Shown: positions 49,973 through 59,053, counted from the first letter of the stretch. The stretch is DNA of 64,000 nucleotides from Streptomyces sp. ISL-36 (GCF_018614205.1 NZ_JAGGOS010000098.1:1-64000); one strand, 5' to 3'. A program made the numbers and translations. Notes: generated by a model from the letters alone, not told the origin.

Positions 49973-50011
49973 GCGGCCCTCTCCCGGGCCGTGGTCAGTG
50001 GCGCCGGGCGC

Positions 50012-51280
50012 TCAGCGGCGGGCCGCCAGGGCGGGCTCGGCCGCCGCGTCCCCGATCGGGGCGGCCGCGATCGGGGACGCGGACACTGCCGTCCCGGTCG
50101 CCGCGGTCCCGGACGCCGCGGTCCCGGACGCCGCGCCGGAACGGCGCTCCAGAGCCGCCGAGAGCACGGCCAGGACCAGGGCGGACCCGGCGAGCAGAGC
50201 GCCCACCCAGTTGGGGGCGGTGAAGCCGAGACCCGCCGCGATGACCATGCCGCCGAGCCAGGCGGCGAGGGCGTTGCCCAGGTTGAAGGCGCCGATGTTC
50301 ACCGCGGAGGCCAGGGTCGGGGCGCCGTGCGCCTGGTCCAGGACCCGCTTCTGCAGCGGGGGCACGGTGGCGAAGCCGAGCGCTCCGATGAGGGCGACGG
50401 TGACCGCGGCCGGCACCTTGTGGTGCGCGGTGACGGTGAACAGGCCGAGTACGAGGGCGAGGGCGCCGAGGGACACGTACAGCATCGGCATCAGCCGACG
50501 GTCGGCGTACCTGCCGCCGATCAGGTTGCCGACGACCATCCCGAGGCCGAAGAGGACGAGCAGCCAGGTCACGGAGGACTCCGCGTAGCCGGCGACCTCG
50601 GTCATCATCGGGGTGATGTAGGTGATCGCGGCGAAGACGCCGCCGAAGCCGAGCACGGTCATCGCCATGGCGAGCAGCACCTGGGTGTTCTTGAACGCGG
50701 CCAGCTCACGGCGCAGGCGCACGCCTTCGGGCTGGGGCAGGTCGGGGACGAGCCTGGCGATGCCGAGCAGTCCGACGACGCCGAGCGCGGCCACGACGAG
50801 GAAGGTGACGCGCCAGCCGATGGCCTGGCCGATCAGGGTACCGCCGGGGACGCCGACGACGTTGGCGACCGTGAGGCCGGTGAACATCATGGCGATGGCC
50901 CCGGCCTTCTTCTCGGGCGCCACGAGCTCCGCCGCGACCACCGAGCCGATCCCGAAGAACGCGCCGTGCGCGAGCGAGGCCACGACGCGGCCGGCGAGCA
51001 TCACGCCGAGCGTCGGCGCGAGCGCCGAGAGGACGTTGCCGACGACGAAGAGCGCCATCAGCAGCATGAGCATCTTCTTGCGGGAGATCTTGGTGCCCAG
51101 GACGGTCATCAGCGGCGCACCGATGACGACCCCCAGGGCATAGCCGGTCACCAGGAGTCCGGCGGCGGGGATCGACACCCCGTAGTCGGCCGCGACCTGG
51201 GGCAGCAGCCCCATGATCACGAACTCAGTGGTGCCGATGCCGAAGGCGCCGATCGCGAGGGCGAGGAGGGCGAGAGGCAT
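50012..51280 (-). CDS. MFS transporter (AraJ/CmlA-like DHA1)
   Basis: A 422-residue, 12-TM DHA1 transporter. The opening LALAIGAFGIGTTEFVIMGLLPQVAADYGVS is the hallmark of the AraJ/chloramphenicol-efflux subgroup; GTKISRKKMLM forms the 2-3 loop, and GVPGGTLIGQAIGWR is the antiporter motif. The C-terminus carries an Ala/Ser/Thr repeat (SGTAASGTAATGTAVS) with no known role. Start ATG 51280 follows GAAGGTGC. It is likely to export a drug or sugar-like compound. Its upstream region is unusually AT-rich. Confidence 0.87.
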   Translation of the reverse strand: MPLALLALAIGAFGIGTTEFVIMGLLPQVAADYGVSIPAAGLLVTGYALGVVIGAPLMTVLGTKISRKKMLMLLMALFVVGNVLSALAPTLGVMLAGRVVASLAHGAFFGIGSVVAAELVAPEKKAGAIAMMFTGLTVANVVGVPGGTLIGQAIGWRVTFLVVAALGVVGLLGIARLVPDLPQPEGVRLRRELAAFKNTQVLLAMAMTVLGFGGVFAAITYITPMMTEVAGYAESSVTWLLVLFGLGMVVGNLIGGRYADRRLMPMLYVSLGALALVLGLFTVTAHHKVPAAVTVALIGALGFATVPPLQKRVLDQAHGAPTLASAVNIGAFNLGNALAAWLGGMVIAAGLGFTAPNWVGALLAGSALVLAVLSAALERRSGAASGTAASGTAATGTAVSASPIAAAPIGDAAAEPALAARR

Positions 51281-51344
51281 GGGAAGTGCACCTTCTCCGT
51301 ACGAGTGGGGGTAGCCGCGCCCACCTCGTCATTGCGGGAGCGCT

Positions 51345-51392
51345 TTACTTGCGTCCACGATAATTGCGTATGCATTTAATTGCAAGCGCTGG
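51345..51392 (-). promoter_or_regulatory. AT-rich promoter region of the second MFS gene
   Basis: TTGC (51363-51366) and GCAA (51381-51384) flank ATGCATT-rich sequence in an otherwise GC-rich area. It probably holds the MFS promoter and a repressor site. No exact element could be fixed. Confidence 0.35.
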
Positions 51393-52334
51393 CTAATGTG
51401 GGGTGGGAGCGGGCCTCCCGGCTCGGGCGGAAGCCGACCGGACGCGGACGCTCCAGCGGCCACCGTTCCGGTCGAGGACGAGGGGCAGGCCGAAGCAGGT
51501 GCCCACCCGGTCTTCCGTGAGGACGTCACCCACTCGCCCCCGCGCGAGGACCCTGCCCTCCCGCAGCAGAAGGGCATGGCTCGTCCCGGCGGGCAGCTCC
51601 TCCAGGTGGTGGGTCACCAGGACCGTCGCCAGCCGGGGGTGGTCGGCGGCGAGCGCCCCCAGCGCCTCGAGGAGCCGCTCGCGGCCGGGGAGGTCCAGCC
51701 CGGTGGCCGGTTCGTCGAGCAGCAGGAGCCGCGGCTCGGGCATGAGCGCGCGGGCGATCAGCGCGCGGCCCCGCTCCCCCTGGGAAAGGCTCGGCCACCG
51801 GGACTCGCGGCGCCCGGCGAGCCCCAGGGTCGTGATCAGCCGGTCGGCGCGCGCTTCCTGCTCGGGACCGGGCCGCCACCGGGGAAGCCGCTCGACGGTG
51901 TTGGTGAGGCCGGTGAGGACGACATCGCGCAAGCAGAGGGCGGAGCGCAGCGGATGGCGCGGGTCGACATGGCCCACGTGCGCGCGCAGCTCCCGCAGAT
52001 CGACCCGGCCGAGGCGGCGCCCGAGAACCTCCACCGTCCCGTGGGTCGGGTGGCCCTGCGCGCCCAGGATCCTCAACAGGGAGGTCTTTCCCGAACCGTT
52101 GGCGCCGAGCAGCGCCCAGTGTTCGCCCGGGCGGACGGTGAGCGAGATCCCGTCGAGGATGCGGGCGCCCTCACGGACCACCTCGACGCCGTCGGCGCGC
52201 AGGACGACCTCCACGCGCCCGGCCCGCAGGACGGACCCGGCATGCGGGACGGACCCGGTGCGCGGGACCGGCCCGGTGTCCGGGAGGGGCCCGGTGTGCC
52301 CGACGGGCCCGGTGTGCCGGACGGGCCCGCTCAT
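51393..52334 (-). CDS. ABC transporter ATP-binding protein
   Basis: A 313-residue ATPase. Walker A GANGSGKT (77-84), signature LSQGERGRALIARAL, Walker B LLLLDEPATGLDLPG and the H-loop VTHH are intact, so it is catalytically competent. It resembles the MolF/YlmA-type subunits, often found singly. The first ~38 residues are a degenerate HTGPV repeat preceding the domain. The ATG overlaps the leuA stop (ATGA), implying coupling though without a ribosome site; a later GTG near residue 41 is an alternative. No permease gene is adjacent. Confidence 0.82.
   Translation of the reverse strand: MSGPVRHTGPVGHTGPLPDTGPVPRTGSVPHAGSVLRAGRVEVVLRADGVEVVREGARILDGISLTVRPGEHWALLGANGSGKTSLLRILGAQGHPTHGTVEVLGRRLGRVDLRELRAHVGHVDPRHPLRSALCLRDVVLTGLTNTVERLPRWRPGPEQEARADRLITTLGLAGRRESRWPSLSQGERGRALIARALMPEPRLLLLDEPATGLDLPGRERLLEALGALAADHPRLATVLVTHHLEELPAGTSHALLLREGRVLARGRVGDVLTEDRVGTCFGLPLVLDRNGGRWSVRVRSASARAGRPAPTPH
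52218..52331 (-). repeat. Short tandem repeats in the ABC N-terminus
   Basis: About six imperfect 18-bp units with a GGGCCCGG/GGACCCGG core encode the HTGPV-like repeats at the start of the ABC protein. Confidence 0.65.
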
Positions 52335-54091
52335 CGGGCGTGGGACCGGTTCACGGCGGACAGGACTGCACGTACCGAGGCGGTGAGCACCGACGTGTCA
52401 CGCCCGGCGCCCCAGACGGTGCGGCCGTCGACCCGGCATTCGGCGTAGGCGACGGCCTCACCGCCCGCTCCCACGCCGGTGGAGTGCTCGCTGAAGTCGA
52501 GGACGTCGACCGTGATCCCGATTCCCGCGAGGGCGTCGACGAAGGCGGAGAGCGGCCCGTTGCCGTGCCCCTCGCAGTCCCCGGTCCGCTCCCCCACCCG
52601 CAGGGTGCAGACGAAACGGTGCCCCGACGCCGGATCGTGACCCGTGGTCCAGCTTTCGAGGGAGACATGCCCCTCGCCTCGGCCCGGCGCGAGATAGGCC
52701 GCGTCGAACAGCGCGTACAGGTCCCCCGCCGTCGCCTCCCGTCCGCTGTCGTCCGTGGCCCGCTGGACGATGCGGGAGAAGTCGCGGCGCAGGCGCTCCG
52801 GCAGGTCGAGGCCGTGCCGGGTGCGCAGCAGGTACGCCGTTCCTCCCTTGCCGGACTGGGAGTTGACCCGGATCACGGCTGCGTAGCTGCGGCCGATGTC
52901 GGCGGGGTCGATGGGCAGGTACGGCACGTTCCACGGGGCCTGCTCCGGTGGGACTTCGGCGTCCGCGGCCGACTTCGCGTGCTGGGCGAGACCCTTGCTG
53001 ATGGCGTCCTGGTGGGTGCCGGAGAAGGCGGTGTGGACGAGGTCGCCCGCATAAGGGTGCCGGGGGTGGACGGGGAGCCGGTTGCAGTGCTCGACGACCT
53101 CGCGGACCGCGTCGATGTCGGAGAGGTCGAGCATGGGGTCGACGCCCTGGGCGTAGAGATTGAGGGCCAGGGTCACCAGGTCGACGTTGCCGGTGCGCTC
53201 GCCGTTCCCGAACAGACAGCCCTCGACGCGCTGCGCTCCCGCCAGGACGGCGAGTTCGGCGCAGGCGACGCCGGTCCCGCGGTCGTTGTGCGGGTGCACG
53301 GAGAGGATGACGCTCTCCCGGCGGGCGAGATGGCGGTGCATGTACTCGATCTGGTCGGCATACACGTTCGGCGTGGAGATCTCGACGGTGGCGGGCAGAT
53401 TGTGCGTGACGGGCCGGTCGGGGCAGGCGTCCCAGAGGGCGGTGAGCCCGTCGCAGACCTCCAGGACGAAGTCCGGCTCGGTGAGGTTGAAGGTCTCGGG
53501 GGCGAACTGGAAACGGATGTGCGCGTCCGGCCGCGCGTCCGCGAGCCGCGCCATGAGCGTGGCGGCCGCGCGCACGGTCGCGTGCACCTCGGCGCGGTCA
53601 CGGCCGAGGACGGTGTCGCGCCAGACCGGCGAGGTGGGGATGTAGAGGTGCACGACCGCGCGGGGCAGCCCCTCGATCGAGGCGAAGGTGCGCTCGATCA
53701 GTTCACGCCTGGCGGGGGTGAAGACGACGGGGGTGACGTCGTCGGGGACGGCTCCGGAGGCGACGAGGCCGGCCAGATGCCGGACGAAGTCGAAGTCGGC
53801 CCGGCTGGCCGAGGGGTAGCCGACCTCGATCTCCTTGAATCCGGTCCGTACGAGCAGGTCGAAGAAGCGGCGCTTACGGCTCGTGTCCATCGGCTCGGCC
53901 AGCGCCTGGTTGCCGTCACGCAGATCGACGGGGACCCACAACGGGGCGCGTTCGAGGCGGGCGGAGGGCCAACGGCGGTCGAGAGCGGGGACCTCGACCC
54001 GGTCCTGGTAGGGGCGGTAGCGGTGGTGGGGCATCGGGCCGGGGCGCTGGGGATTCCAGGCGTACGTTCCGATGGTGGCGTCCTTGGTCAC
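52331..54091 (-). CDS. leuA: 2-Isopropylmalate synthase
   Basis: A 586-residue enzyme that condenses acetyl-CoA with 2-oxoisovalerate in the first step of leucine synthesis. The TIM barrel has VDLRDGNQAL (metal-binding Asp and Arg), SVHPHNDRGTG (metal His pair) and GCLFGNGERTGNVDLV. The C-terminal ~120 residues form the leucine-feedback domain. Length matches the long actinobacterial LeuA2 type. It is preceded by a Leu-codon leader and hairpin, and divergent from a FadR-type regulator; its stop overlaps the ABC gene start. Confidence 0.95.
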   Translation of the reverse strand: MTKDATIGTYAWNPQRPGPMPHHRYRPYQDRVEVPALDRRWPSARLERAPLWVPVDLRDGNQALAEPMDTSRKRRFFDLLVRTGFKEIEVGYPSASRADFDFVRHLAGLVASGAVPDDVTPVVFTPARRELIERTFASIEGLPRAVVHLYIPTSPVWRDTVLGRDRAEVHATVRAAATLMARLADARPDAHIRFQFAPETFNLTEPDFVLEVCDGLTALWDACPDRPVTHNLPATVEISTPNVYADQIEYMHRHLARRESVILSVHPHNDRGTGVACAELAVLAGAQRVEGCLFGNGERTGNVDLVTLALNLYAQGVDPMLDLSDIDAVREVVEHCNRLPVHPRHPYAGDLVHTAFSGTHQDAISKGLAQHAKSAADAEVPPEQAPWNVPYLPIDPADIGRSYAAVIRVNSQSGKGGTAYLLRTRHGLDLPERLRRDFSRIVQRATDDSGREATAGDLYALFDAAYLAPGRGEGHVSLESWTTGHDPASGHRFVCTLRVGERTGDCEGHGNGPLSAFVDALAGIGITVDVLDFSEHSTGVGAGGEAVAYAECRVDGRTVWGAGRDTSVLTASVRAVLSAVNRSHAR

Positions 54092-54138
54092 GGCGCGGGT
54101 GTCCTTCGCTGGATCCTGGTGACCGGCAGCACGGCGCC

Positions 54139-54176
54139 CCGCGGCGGGGTGCCGGTCGGATCAGGCCCCGCCGCGG
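54139..54176 (-). promoter_or_regulatory. Attenuator-like hairpin in the leuA leader
   Basis: CCGCGGCGGGG (54139-54149) with CCCCGCCGCGG (54166-54176), an 11-bp stem and 16-nt loop. The leader peptide stop (54161-54163) lies in the loop, so ribosome position would affect folding. Confidence 0.6.
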
Positions 54177-54217
54177 CACCCGAGAAGGAGGAGACCGCGG
54201 AAGATCACGCGCCACAC
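54161..54217 (-). CDS. leuA leader peptide with four consecutive Leu codons
   Basis: An 18-residue frame, VWRVIFRGLLLLGCRGGA, from GTG 54217 to TGA 54161-54163. GAGGAG (54226-54231) is 8 nt before the start. Codons CTC CTC CTT CTC (54182-54193) lie just upstream of the hairpin, and the stop lies within its loop. This is the plan of a leucine attenuator, where stalling on Leu codons alters downstream folding. Attenuator-like leaders have been described for actinobacterial leuA; whether this one regulates is untested. Confidence 0.65.
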   Translation of the reverse strand: MWRVIFRGLLLLGCRGGA

Positions 54218-54233
54218 CTTAGTCACTCCTCAG

Positions 54234-54262
54234 CTCCTCAGACAAGTACTCCTCAGACAAGT
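54234..54262. repeat. Direct repeat before the leuA leader
   Basis: CTCCTCAGACAAGT at 54234-54247 and 54249-54262, period 15 bp, in the divergent gap with the GntR gene. Possible operator pair. Confidence 0.6.
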
Positions 54263-54343
54263 TCACCGGATACGTTTGCCCCGGGGCGTCCTACCGGCGC
54301 GCCCGCCCGTACGTTCCCGCGCCCCGGAGAACCGGAGAATCAG

Positions 54344-55066
54344 GTGACACCCATGCCACTCGGAGCCCTCCGCCCCAGCCCTCTGGTCGAGCAGGCCGCG
54401 GAGCGGCTGCGGGCGCAGATCGCCGAGGGCCACTGGCCGGTGGGCACGAAGCTGCCCGGGGAGACGACGCTCGCCAAAGAGCTCGGCGTGGGGCGCTCCA
54501 CGGTCCGCGAGGCGGTGCGCGCGCTCGCGGGGGCCGGACTCGTGCAGCCTCGACAGGGCGCCGGGGTGTTCGTCACGGCGACCCGGCCGGTGGAGGACTG
54601 GCCGGCCCGCCTGCGAAGCGCGGCCGTCACCGACGTCTACGAGGTCCGCATGCTGGTGGAGGTACAAGCGGCGCACCTGGCCGCCCGGCGACGCACCGAC
54701 GCGGACATCGCGGCGATGCGCGCGGCGCTGGCAGGCCGCAGGGCTGCCGCCCGGGGCGACGACGCGGAGTTCGTGGACGCCGACATCGCACTCCACGCGG
54801 CGGTCGTGGCGGCGGCGGGCAACCCCGTACTGAGCGACCTCTTCGGGCAGTTCACCCCGGCGCTGCGGCAGGGCCTGATCGACCTCCTGGACCTCCTCGG
54901 CGTACGGGAGTCGGACCCGGGCCACGGCGACGCGTCGCACGCTGCCCTGGTCCGGGCGGTGGAGGCGGGCGAAGCGGAGGAGGCGGCACGCCTCGCCCGG
55001 GCCGAGCTGGAAGGGACGCTGGCCCTGCTCCACTCCCCCACCTCCGCGCGCCACGACAACCGCTGA
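54344..55066 (+). CDS. FadR-type GntR regulator (FCD)
   Basis: A 240-residue GntR/FCD regulator. The winged helix is about 15-75 (LPGETTLAKELGVGRSTVREAVRAL, QGAGVFV), followed by the FCD domain about 95-225 with DADIALHAAVV and histidines for a metal site. GTG 54344 has GGAGAA 4 nt upstream; ATG 54353 is an alternative. Divergent from leuA and its leader, so it may bind the 15-bp direct repeats there. Effector unknown. Confidence 0.83.
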   Translation: MTPMPLGALRPSPLVEQAAERLRAQIAEGHWPVGTKLPGETTLAKELGVGRSTVREAVRALAGAGLVQPRQGAGVFVTATRPVEDWPARLRSAAVTDVYEVRMLVEVQAAHLAARRRTDADIAAMRAALAGRRAAARGDDAEFVDADIALHAAVVAAAGNPVLSDLFGQFTPALRQGLIDLLDLLGVRESDPGHGDASHAALVRAVEAGEAEEAARLARAELEGTLALLHSPTSARHDNR

Positions 55067-55069
55067 CGG

Positions 55070-55549
55070 TCAGGGCATGCGGCGGGCTCCCGCCACGATC
55101 GCCTCGCGGATGCGGTTGTAGGTCCCGCAGCGGCAGATGTTGCGGATCTCGTCGAGGTCGGCCTCCTCGATCTCCCGCCCCTCCTCGCGGGCCCGGCGGA
55201 CCTTGGCCACGGCCGTCATGATCTGGCCGGGCTGGCAGTAACCGCACTGGGCGACGTCGAGGTCGAGCCAGGCCTCCTGCATCGGATGGAGCTCCTGGCC
55301 CACGGTCGCGGGCAGGCCCTCGATGGTGGTGATCTCGTCGGTGGGGGCGATGTCCTTGACCGGGACGGAACAGGGGTTGAACGCCTTGCCGTTGATGTGG
55401 CTGGTGCACGCCTGGCAGACGCCGAGCCCGCAGCCGTACTTCGGCCCGGTGACGCCCAGGACGTCCCTGAGCACCCACAGGAGCCGGACGTCGTCCTCGA
55501 CGTCCGTCGTGACGGCCTTGCCGTTGAGGATGAAGGTGTGTTGCGGCAC
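55070..55549 (-). CDS. Molybdenum hydroxylase 2Fe-2S subunit (IorA type)
   Basis: A 159-residue subunit with two [2Fe-2S] domains: plant-type C40, C45, C48 and C60, and the C-terminal helical domain with CGYCQPG and CRCGTY. It passes electrons from the molybdopterin subunit. GTG 55549 has GGAG 5 nt upstream. It lies 16 nt after the large subunit gene, and no FAD subunit is present, as in isoquinoline 1-oxidoreductase, which uses a cytochrome or other acceptor. Confidence 0.9.
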   Translation of the reverse strand: MPQHTFILNGKAVTTDVEDDVRLLWVLRDVLGVTGPKYGCGLGVCQACTSHINGKAFNPCSVPVKDIAPTDEITTIEGLPATVGQELHPMQEAWLDLDVAQCGYCQPGQIMTAVAKVRRAREEGREIEEADLDEIRNICRCGTYNRIREAIVAGARRMP

Positions 55550-55565
55550 GGGGGCTCCAGGTCTC

Positions 55566-57992
55566 CTAGAAGGCGCGGTCGAGACCGTCGACCGGCGAGG
55601 CGGGGATGGGCGGGGTGGTGGGCAGCGGCTCGAATCCGAGCGGCTCGGCGTGATTGACGGGGAACGTCGTCGGCATCGTGCCGGTGGCCCGGCCGAACGC
55701 GCAGGCGACGGCGGCCATCGCGCCGGCGACGGCCAGCTCCCCCGCACCGCCCGGCCTGTCCGAGGCGGGAGGCATGACGACGATCTCGAGCTCGGGCGGG
55801 GTGTTCCACTGCCGCGTGTAGAAGTAGTTGTCCCAACTCCCCTCCAGGAAGTGGCCGTTCCGTAGGTGGAGGCCGGAGGTGAGGGTGACGGCGATACCGT
55901 CGATGATGCCGCCCATCATCTGCGCCCGAAGCCCGCGCGGGTTCACGGCGAGGCCGACGTCGACCGCGCAGACCACCTTGGTGACGCGCGGTCCGGTGTA
56001 CGCGTCGCGGATCTTCCGGCCGGTGGTCTCGGGGCGGCAGTCGATCTCGGCGAGGACGGCGACGAACGCGTGGTACTCGGGGTGGACGGCGATCCCCTGC
56101 GCGGTGCCGGCCGGCATGGTCCGGCCCCACTCCCCCACCTCGGCGACCCTCTCCAGAACGGCCCGCGCGCGCTCGTCCTTGAGGTGCTGACGGCGGAACG
56201 CGTAGGCGTCCTTGCCCATCCTCCTGGCCAGTTCGTCGACGACGAGCTCCTGCGCGCAGCGGACGTTGGGCGAGTAGATGTTGCGCATCGAGCCGGTGTT
56301 GAAGCCCTTGTCCGTCTCGCTGAGCAGCTGGGTCGTGGCACCGAAGTGGTACGGGCTCTGCTGGGTGAGCTGGAACATCGTCTCGGAGAAGGTGAGGTCG
56401 GCGACCGGAAGCCGGGCCGCCTCGGCGGTGATGATCTCGCCGACCCCGTGGCCGAAATCGGTGGCGACGGAGGTGTGGCGCTGTTCGTACGTCAGCACCT
56501 CGCCGAGGGTGTAGGTGGCCCGGACCCGGGAGGTCGACATGGGATGCGTACGACCCTGGCGGAAGTCGTCGGTCCGGTGCCACATCAGTTTCACGGCCTT
56601 GCCCATGGCCCGGGATATCTCGGCGGCCTCGCCGGCGGCGTCGTGGAAGAGCTTGCGGCCGAACGAGCCGCCACCCTCGGTGACATGGACCTTCACGGCG
56701 GTGAGCGGCAGACCGAGCTGGAGCGCGATCTCCTCCTGGGCGACGATCGGCGACTTCAGGCTCGCCCAGATCTCGGCCGAGTCCTCCCGTACGTCCGCGA
56801 TCGCGCAGTTGGTCTCCAGCGCGCTGTTGCTGGCGAAGTGGAAGGTGAAGCGGGCGTCCACGGCCTTGGTCAGCAGGGGCAACGGGGATACGACAAGGGG
56901 AAGTTCGGCCGCTCGTAGCTTTCCGAGGACGGTCGCGTCCGACGCGCCCTCGGCGGTGCCGGGCCCCCAGGTGACGTCGAGGGCGCGGACGGCGTCGATG
57001 CACTGGCCGAAGGTGCGGCCGCGGACGGCGACGCCGGTGGAGATCCGTACGACGTCCGTGATGCCGGGCATGGCCCTGACCTCGTCCAGGTTCGCGACCG
57101 AACGGACCGTGCCGTTGATGGTCGGGGGCCGGCAGACCATCGTGGGCAGCGCGCCGGGCACCTGAACGTCCATGGCGAACTTCTTGCGTCCCGTCACGGC
57201 CTCCAGTGCGTCGACGCGGCGCTGCCCGGTGCCGATGACCCTGAACTCGGAAGGGTTCTTGAGAGTGACTCCGACCGCGGTGCCGGTGACGGAGGCCGCC
57301 TTCGCGGCGAGTTCGCCGTAGGTGAGGCTGCTGCCCGTCACCGAGGAGACGATCGCACCGGCCTTCGCGGTCAGCGAGCCGACGGCCTCGCCGAGCTCCA
57401 GCGCGGCAGCCCGCAGCAGCCGTTCCCGGGCGACGGCAGCGGCCACCCGGATCGGGGTGAAGGTGGAGATGGTGGTGTTGGAGCCCCCGGTCAGCTGGTT
57501 GAACAGCAGCTCCGGCCTGGCGTCGGCGAGCGTGACCCGGATCTTCTCCAGCGGGAGGTCGAGCTCCTCGGCGATGAGCATCGCGCTGGAGGTCGTGATG
57601 CCCTGACCGACCTCGGCCCGCGGCAGGGCGAAGGAGGCGGTGCCGTCGGCTTCGATCCGGATGGTGATCAGATGCGCGGTGGGCAGCGCGGCGTGGGTGA
57701 GCATGTCGTTGAGGTCGTAGATCTCGGAGACACCGGGCAGCGAGGGGACGACCGAGGGAGCCGCGGCGGCGGCGGGTGCGAGGACCGCCTCGCCGAGCTG
57801 CGCGGCGACGGTCAGGGTCGGTGCCGCCAGTACGTAACCGAGGAACCGGCGCCGGTCCACTGCCCGCGGCGCGGATTCCCCCGGCGCGGATTCCCCCGGC
57901 GAGGGTTCCCGCGGCGGGGACTGCCCGGGCGCGGACTGGCGGCGCGTGGACTGCTCCTGCGGGTGCTGCTGCGCATCGTCGCGCGCTGTCAT
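55566..57992 (-). CDS. Molybdenum hydroxylase molybdopterin subunit (IorB/aldehyde-oxidase type)
   Basis: An 808-residue Mo-cofactor protein. A Tat signal (VDRRRFLGYVLAAPTLTVAA) follows a repetitive Pro/Ser/Glu N-terminus. The core has PRAEVGQGITTSSAMLIAEEL, TGGSNTTISTF, AQLGLPLTAVKVHVTEGGGSFGRK (MCD binding) and the C-terminal PGGAGELAVAGAMAAVACAF with the catalytic Glu (GAGE). With the small subunit it hydroxylates a heterocycle or aldehyde, probably outside the membrane. The ATG 57992 has GAGAGGG upstream. Substrate unknown. Confidence 0.9.
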   Translation of the reverse strand: MTARDDAQQHPQEQSTRRQSAPGQSPPREPSPGESAPGESAPRAVDRRRFLGYVLAAPTLTVAAQLGEAVLAPAAAAAPSVVPSLPGVSEIYDLNDMLTHAALPTAHLITIRIEADGTASFALPRAEVGQGITTSSAMLIAEELDLPLEKIRVTLADARPELLFNQLTGGSNTTISTFTPIRVAAAVARERLLRAAALELGEAVGSLTAKAGAIVSSVTGSSLTYGELAAKAASVTGTAVGVTLKNPSEFRVIGTGQRRVDALEAVTGRKKFAMDVQVPGALPTMVCRPPTINGTVRSVANLDEVRAMPGITDVVRISTGVAVRGRTFGQCIDAVRALDVTWGPGTAEGASDATVLGKLRAAELPLVVSPLPLLTKAVDARFTFHFASNSALETNCAIADVREDSAEIWASLKSPIVAQEEIALQLGLPLTAVKVHVTEGGGSFGRKLFHDAAGEAAEISRAMGKAVKLMWHRTDDFRQGRTHPMSTSRVRATYTLGEVLTYEQRHTSVATDFGHGVGEIITAEAARLPVADLTFSETMFQLTQQSPYHFGATTQLLSETDKGFNTGSMRNIYSPNVRCAQELVVDELARRMGKDAYAFRRQHLKDERARAVLERVAEVGEWGRTMPAGTAQGIAVHPEYHAFVAVLAEIDCRPETTGRKIRDAYTGPRVTKVVCAVDVGLAVNPRGLRAQMMGGIIDGIAVTLTSGLHLRNGHFLEGSWDNYFYTRQWNTPPELEIVVMPPASDRPGGAGELAVAGAMAAVACAFGRATGTMPTTFPVNHAEPLGFEPLPTTPPIPASPVDGLDRAF

Positions 57993-58193
57993 CGGCTGCC
58001 CTCTCGACGAACCACGAAGGAGGACGATCATCGCGCACGAGGCGCCGCGCGCGTCCCGGAGGGGCGGAGGCTTCACCGGGAGCACGCCAAGCCCTCACGA
58101 CAACGATCGCGGAACCGGGGGGAATAGGTGCACCGGGACCGCGGTTCTGCCCTGGCGTGGCATTCCGCCGCATCCGCTCGGAAGGAAGCTCCC

Positions 58194-58856
58194 ATGAAGA
58201 TCGGCATCATCGGCGCAGGCAACATCGGCGGCAACCTCACCCGCCGCCTGACGGCCCTCGGACACGACGTGTCCGTCGCCAACTCCCGGGGACCCGAGAC
58301 CCTCACCGCTCTGGCCGAGGAGACCGGCGCCACCCCGGTCACCGTCTCCGAAGCGGCGCGCGGTGCCGAGATCGTCGTGGTCACCGTCCCGTTGAAGGCG
58401 GTCCCCGACCTGCCGTCCGGCCTCTTCGACGGTGCGGCGGAGGGCTTCGCCGTCATCGACACCGGCAACTACTACCCGCGCCAGCGCGACGGCCGGATCG
58501 CCGCGATCGAGGACGACGGCCTGACCGAGAGCCGCTGGACCGAGCAGCATGTGGGCCACCCCGTGATCAAGGCGTTCAACGGCACCTACGCCGAGGACAT
58601 CCTCGACAAGCCGCGCCCGGCCGGCGACCCCGAGCGGATCGCCCTGCCGGTGGCGGGCGACGACGAGGCGGCCAAGAAGGCGGTACGGAACCTGATCGAC
58701 GAGCTGGGCTTCGACACGGTCGACGCGGGCGGGATCGACGACTCCTGGCGCCAGCAGCCCGACACTCCCGTCTACGGCCTGCGCGGCGGCGTCGAGACGG
58801 TCACCCGCGCGCTCGCGGACGCGTCGCCGGAGCGCCCCGAGGCCTTCCGGGGATAG
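58194..58856 (+). CDS. NADPH:F420-type oxidoreductase
   Basis: A 220-residue NAD(P)-binding protein of the F420_oxidored/NADPH-dependent family. GAGNIGG (7-13) with ANSRGPE gives a Rossmann fold favouring NADP; KAFNGTYAEDI and the substrate-binding segment follow. Such enzymes reduce F420 or an unknown substrate with NADPH. ATG 58194 has GGAAGGAAG upstream. Divergent from the molybdenum hydroxylase across 200 bp that otherwise hold no gene. Confidence 0.85.
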   Translation: MKIGIIGAGNIGGNLTRRLTALGHDVSVANSRGPETLTALAEETGATPVTVSEAARGAEIVVVTVPLKAVPDLPSGLFDGAAEGFAVIDTGNYYPRQRDGRIAAIEDDGLTESRWTEQHVGHPVIKAFNGTYAEDILDKPRPAGDPERIALPVAGDDEAAKKAVRNLIDELGFDTVDAGGIDDSWRQQPDTPVYGLRGGVETVTRALADASPERPEAFRG

Positions 58857-58871
58857 CGTCTCCTCTCCGGC

Positions 58872-58901
58872 GGGCCGCTTGCGGGTGGGCCGCTTGCGGG
58901 T
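58872..58901. repeat. 15-bp direct repeat after the F420 gene
   Basis: GGGCCGCTTGCGGGT at 58872-58886 and 58887-58901; each holds CCGCTTGCGG. It may act in termination. Confidence 0.6.
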
Positions 58902-59053
58902 GCGGGGCAGAGAAGCGATCTTCAGGGGCGACCGATCCGGACACCCTAGTGCCGGGTCCCGAAGGGCCGTCCGCCCGTACAACCTTTCGCTCCCTCGTGC
59001 GTCACAGAGATGTGGCGCATGGTGCGTCTGACGGCTCTGAGGGAGAACTGCAC

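Noticed and set aside
49520..51379. 619-residue plus-strand frame antisense to the second MFS
   Set aside because: Composition (Arg/Asp/Glu/His repeats) mirrors transmembrane codons read backwards; no ribosome site.
58095..58982. Minus-strand 295-residue frame over the F420 gene
   Set aside because: Overlaps a clear Rossmann protein on the other strand; no motif.
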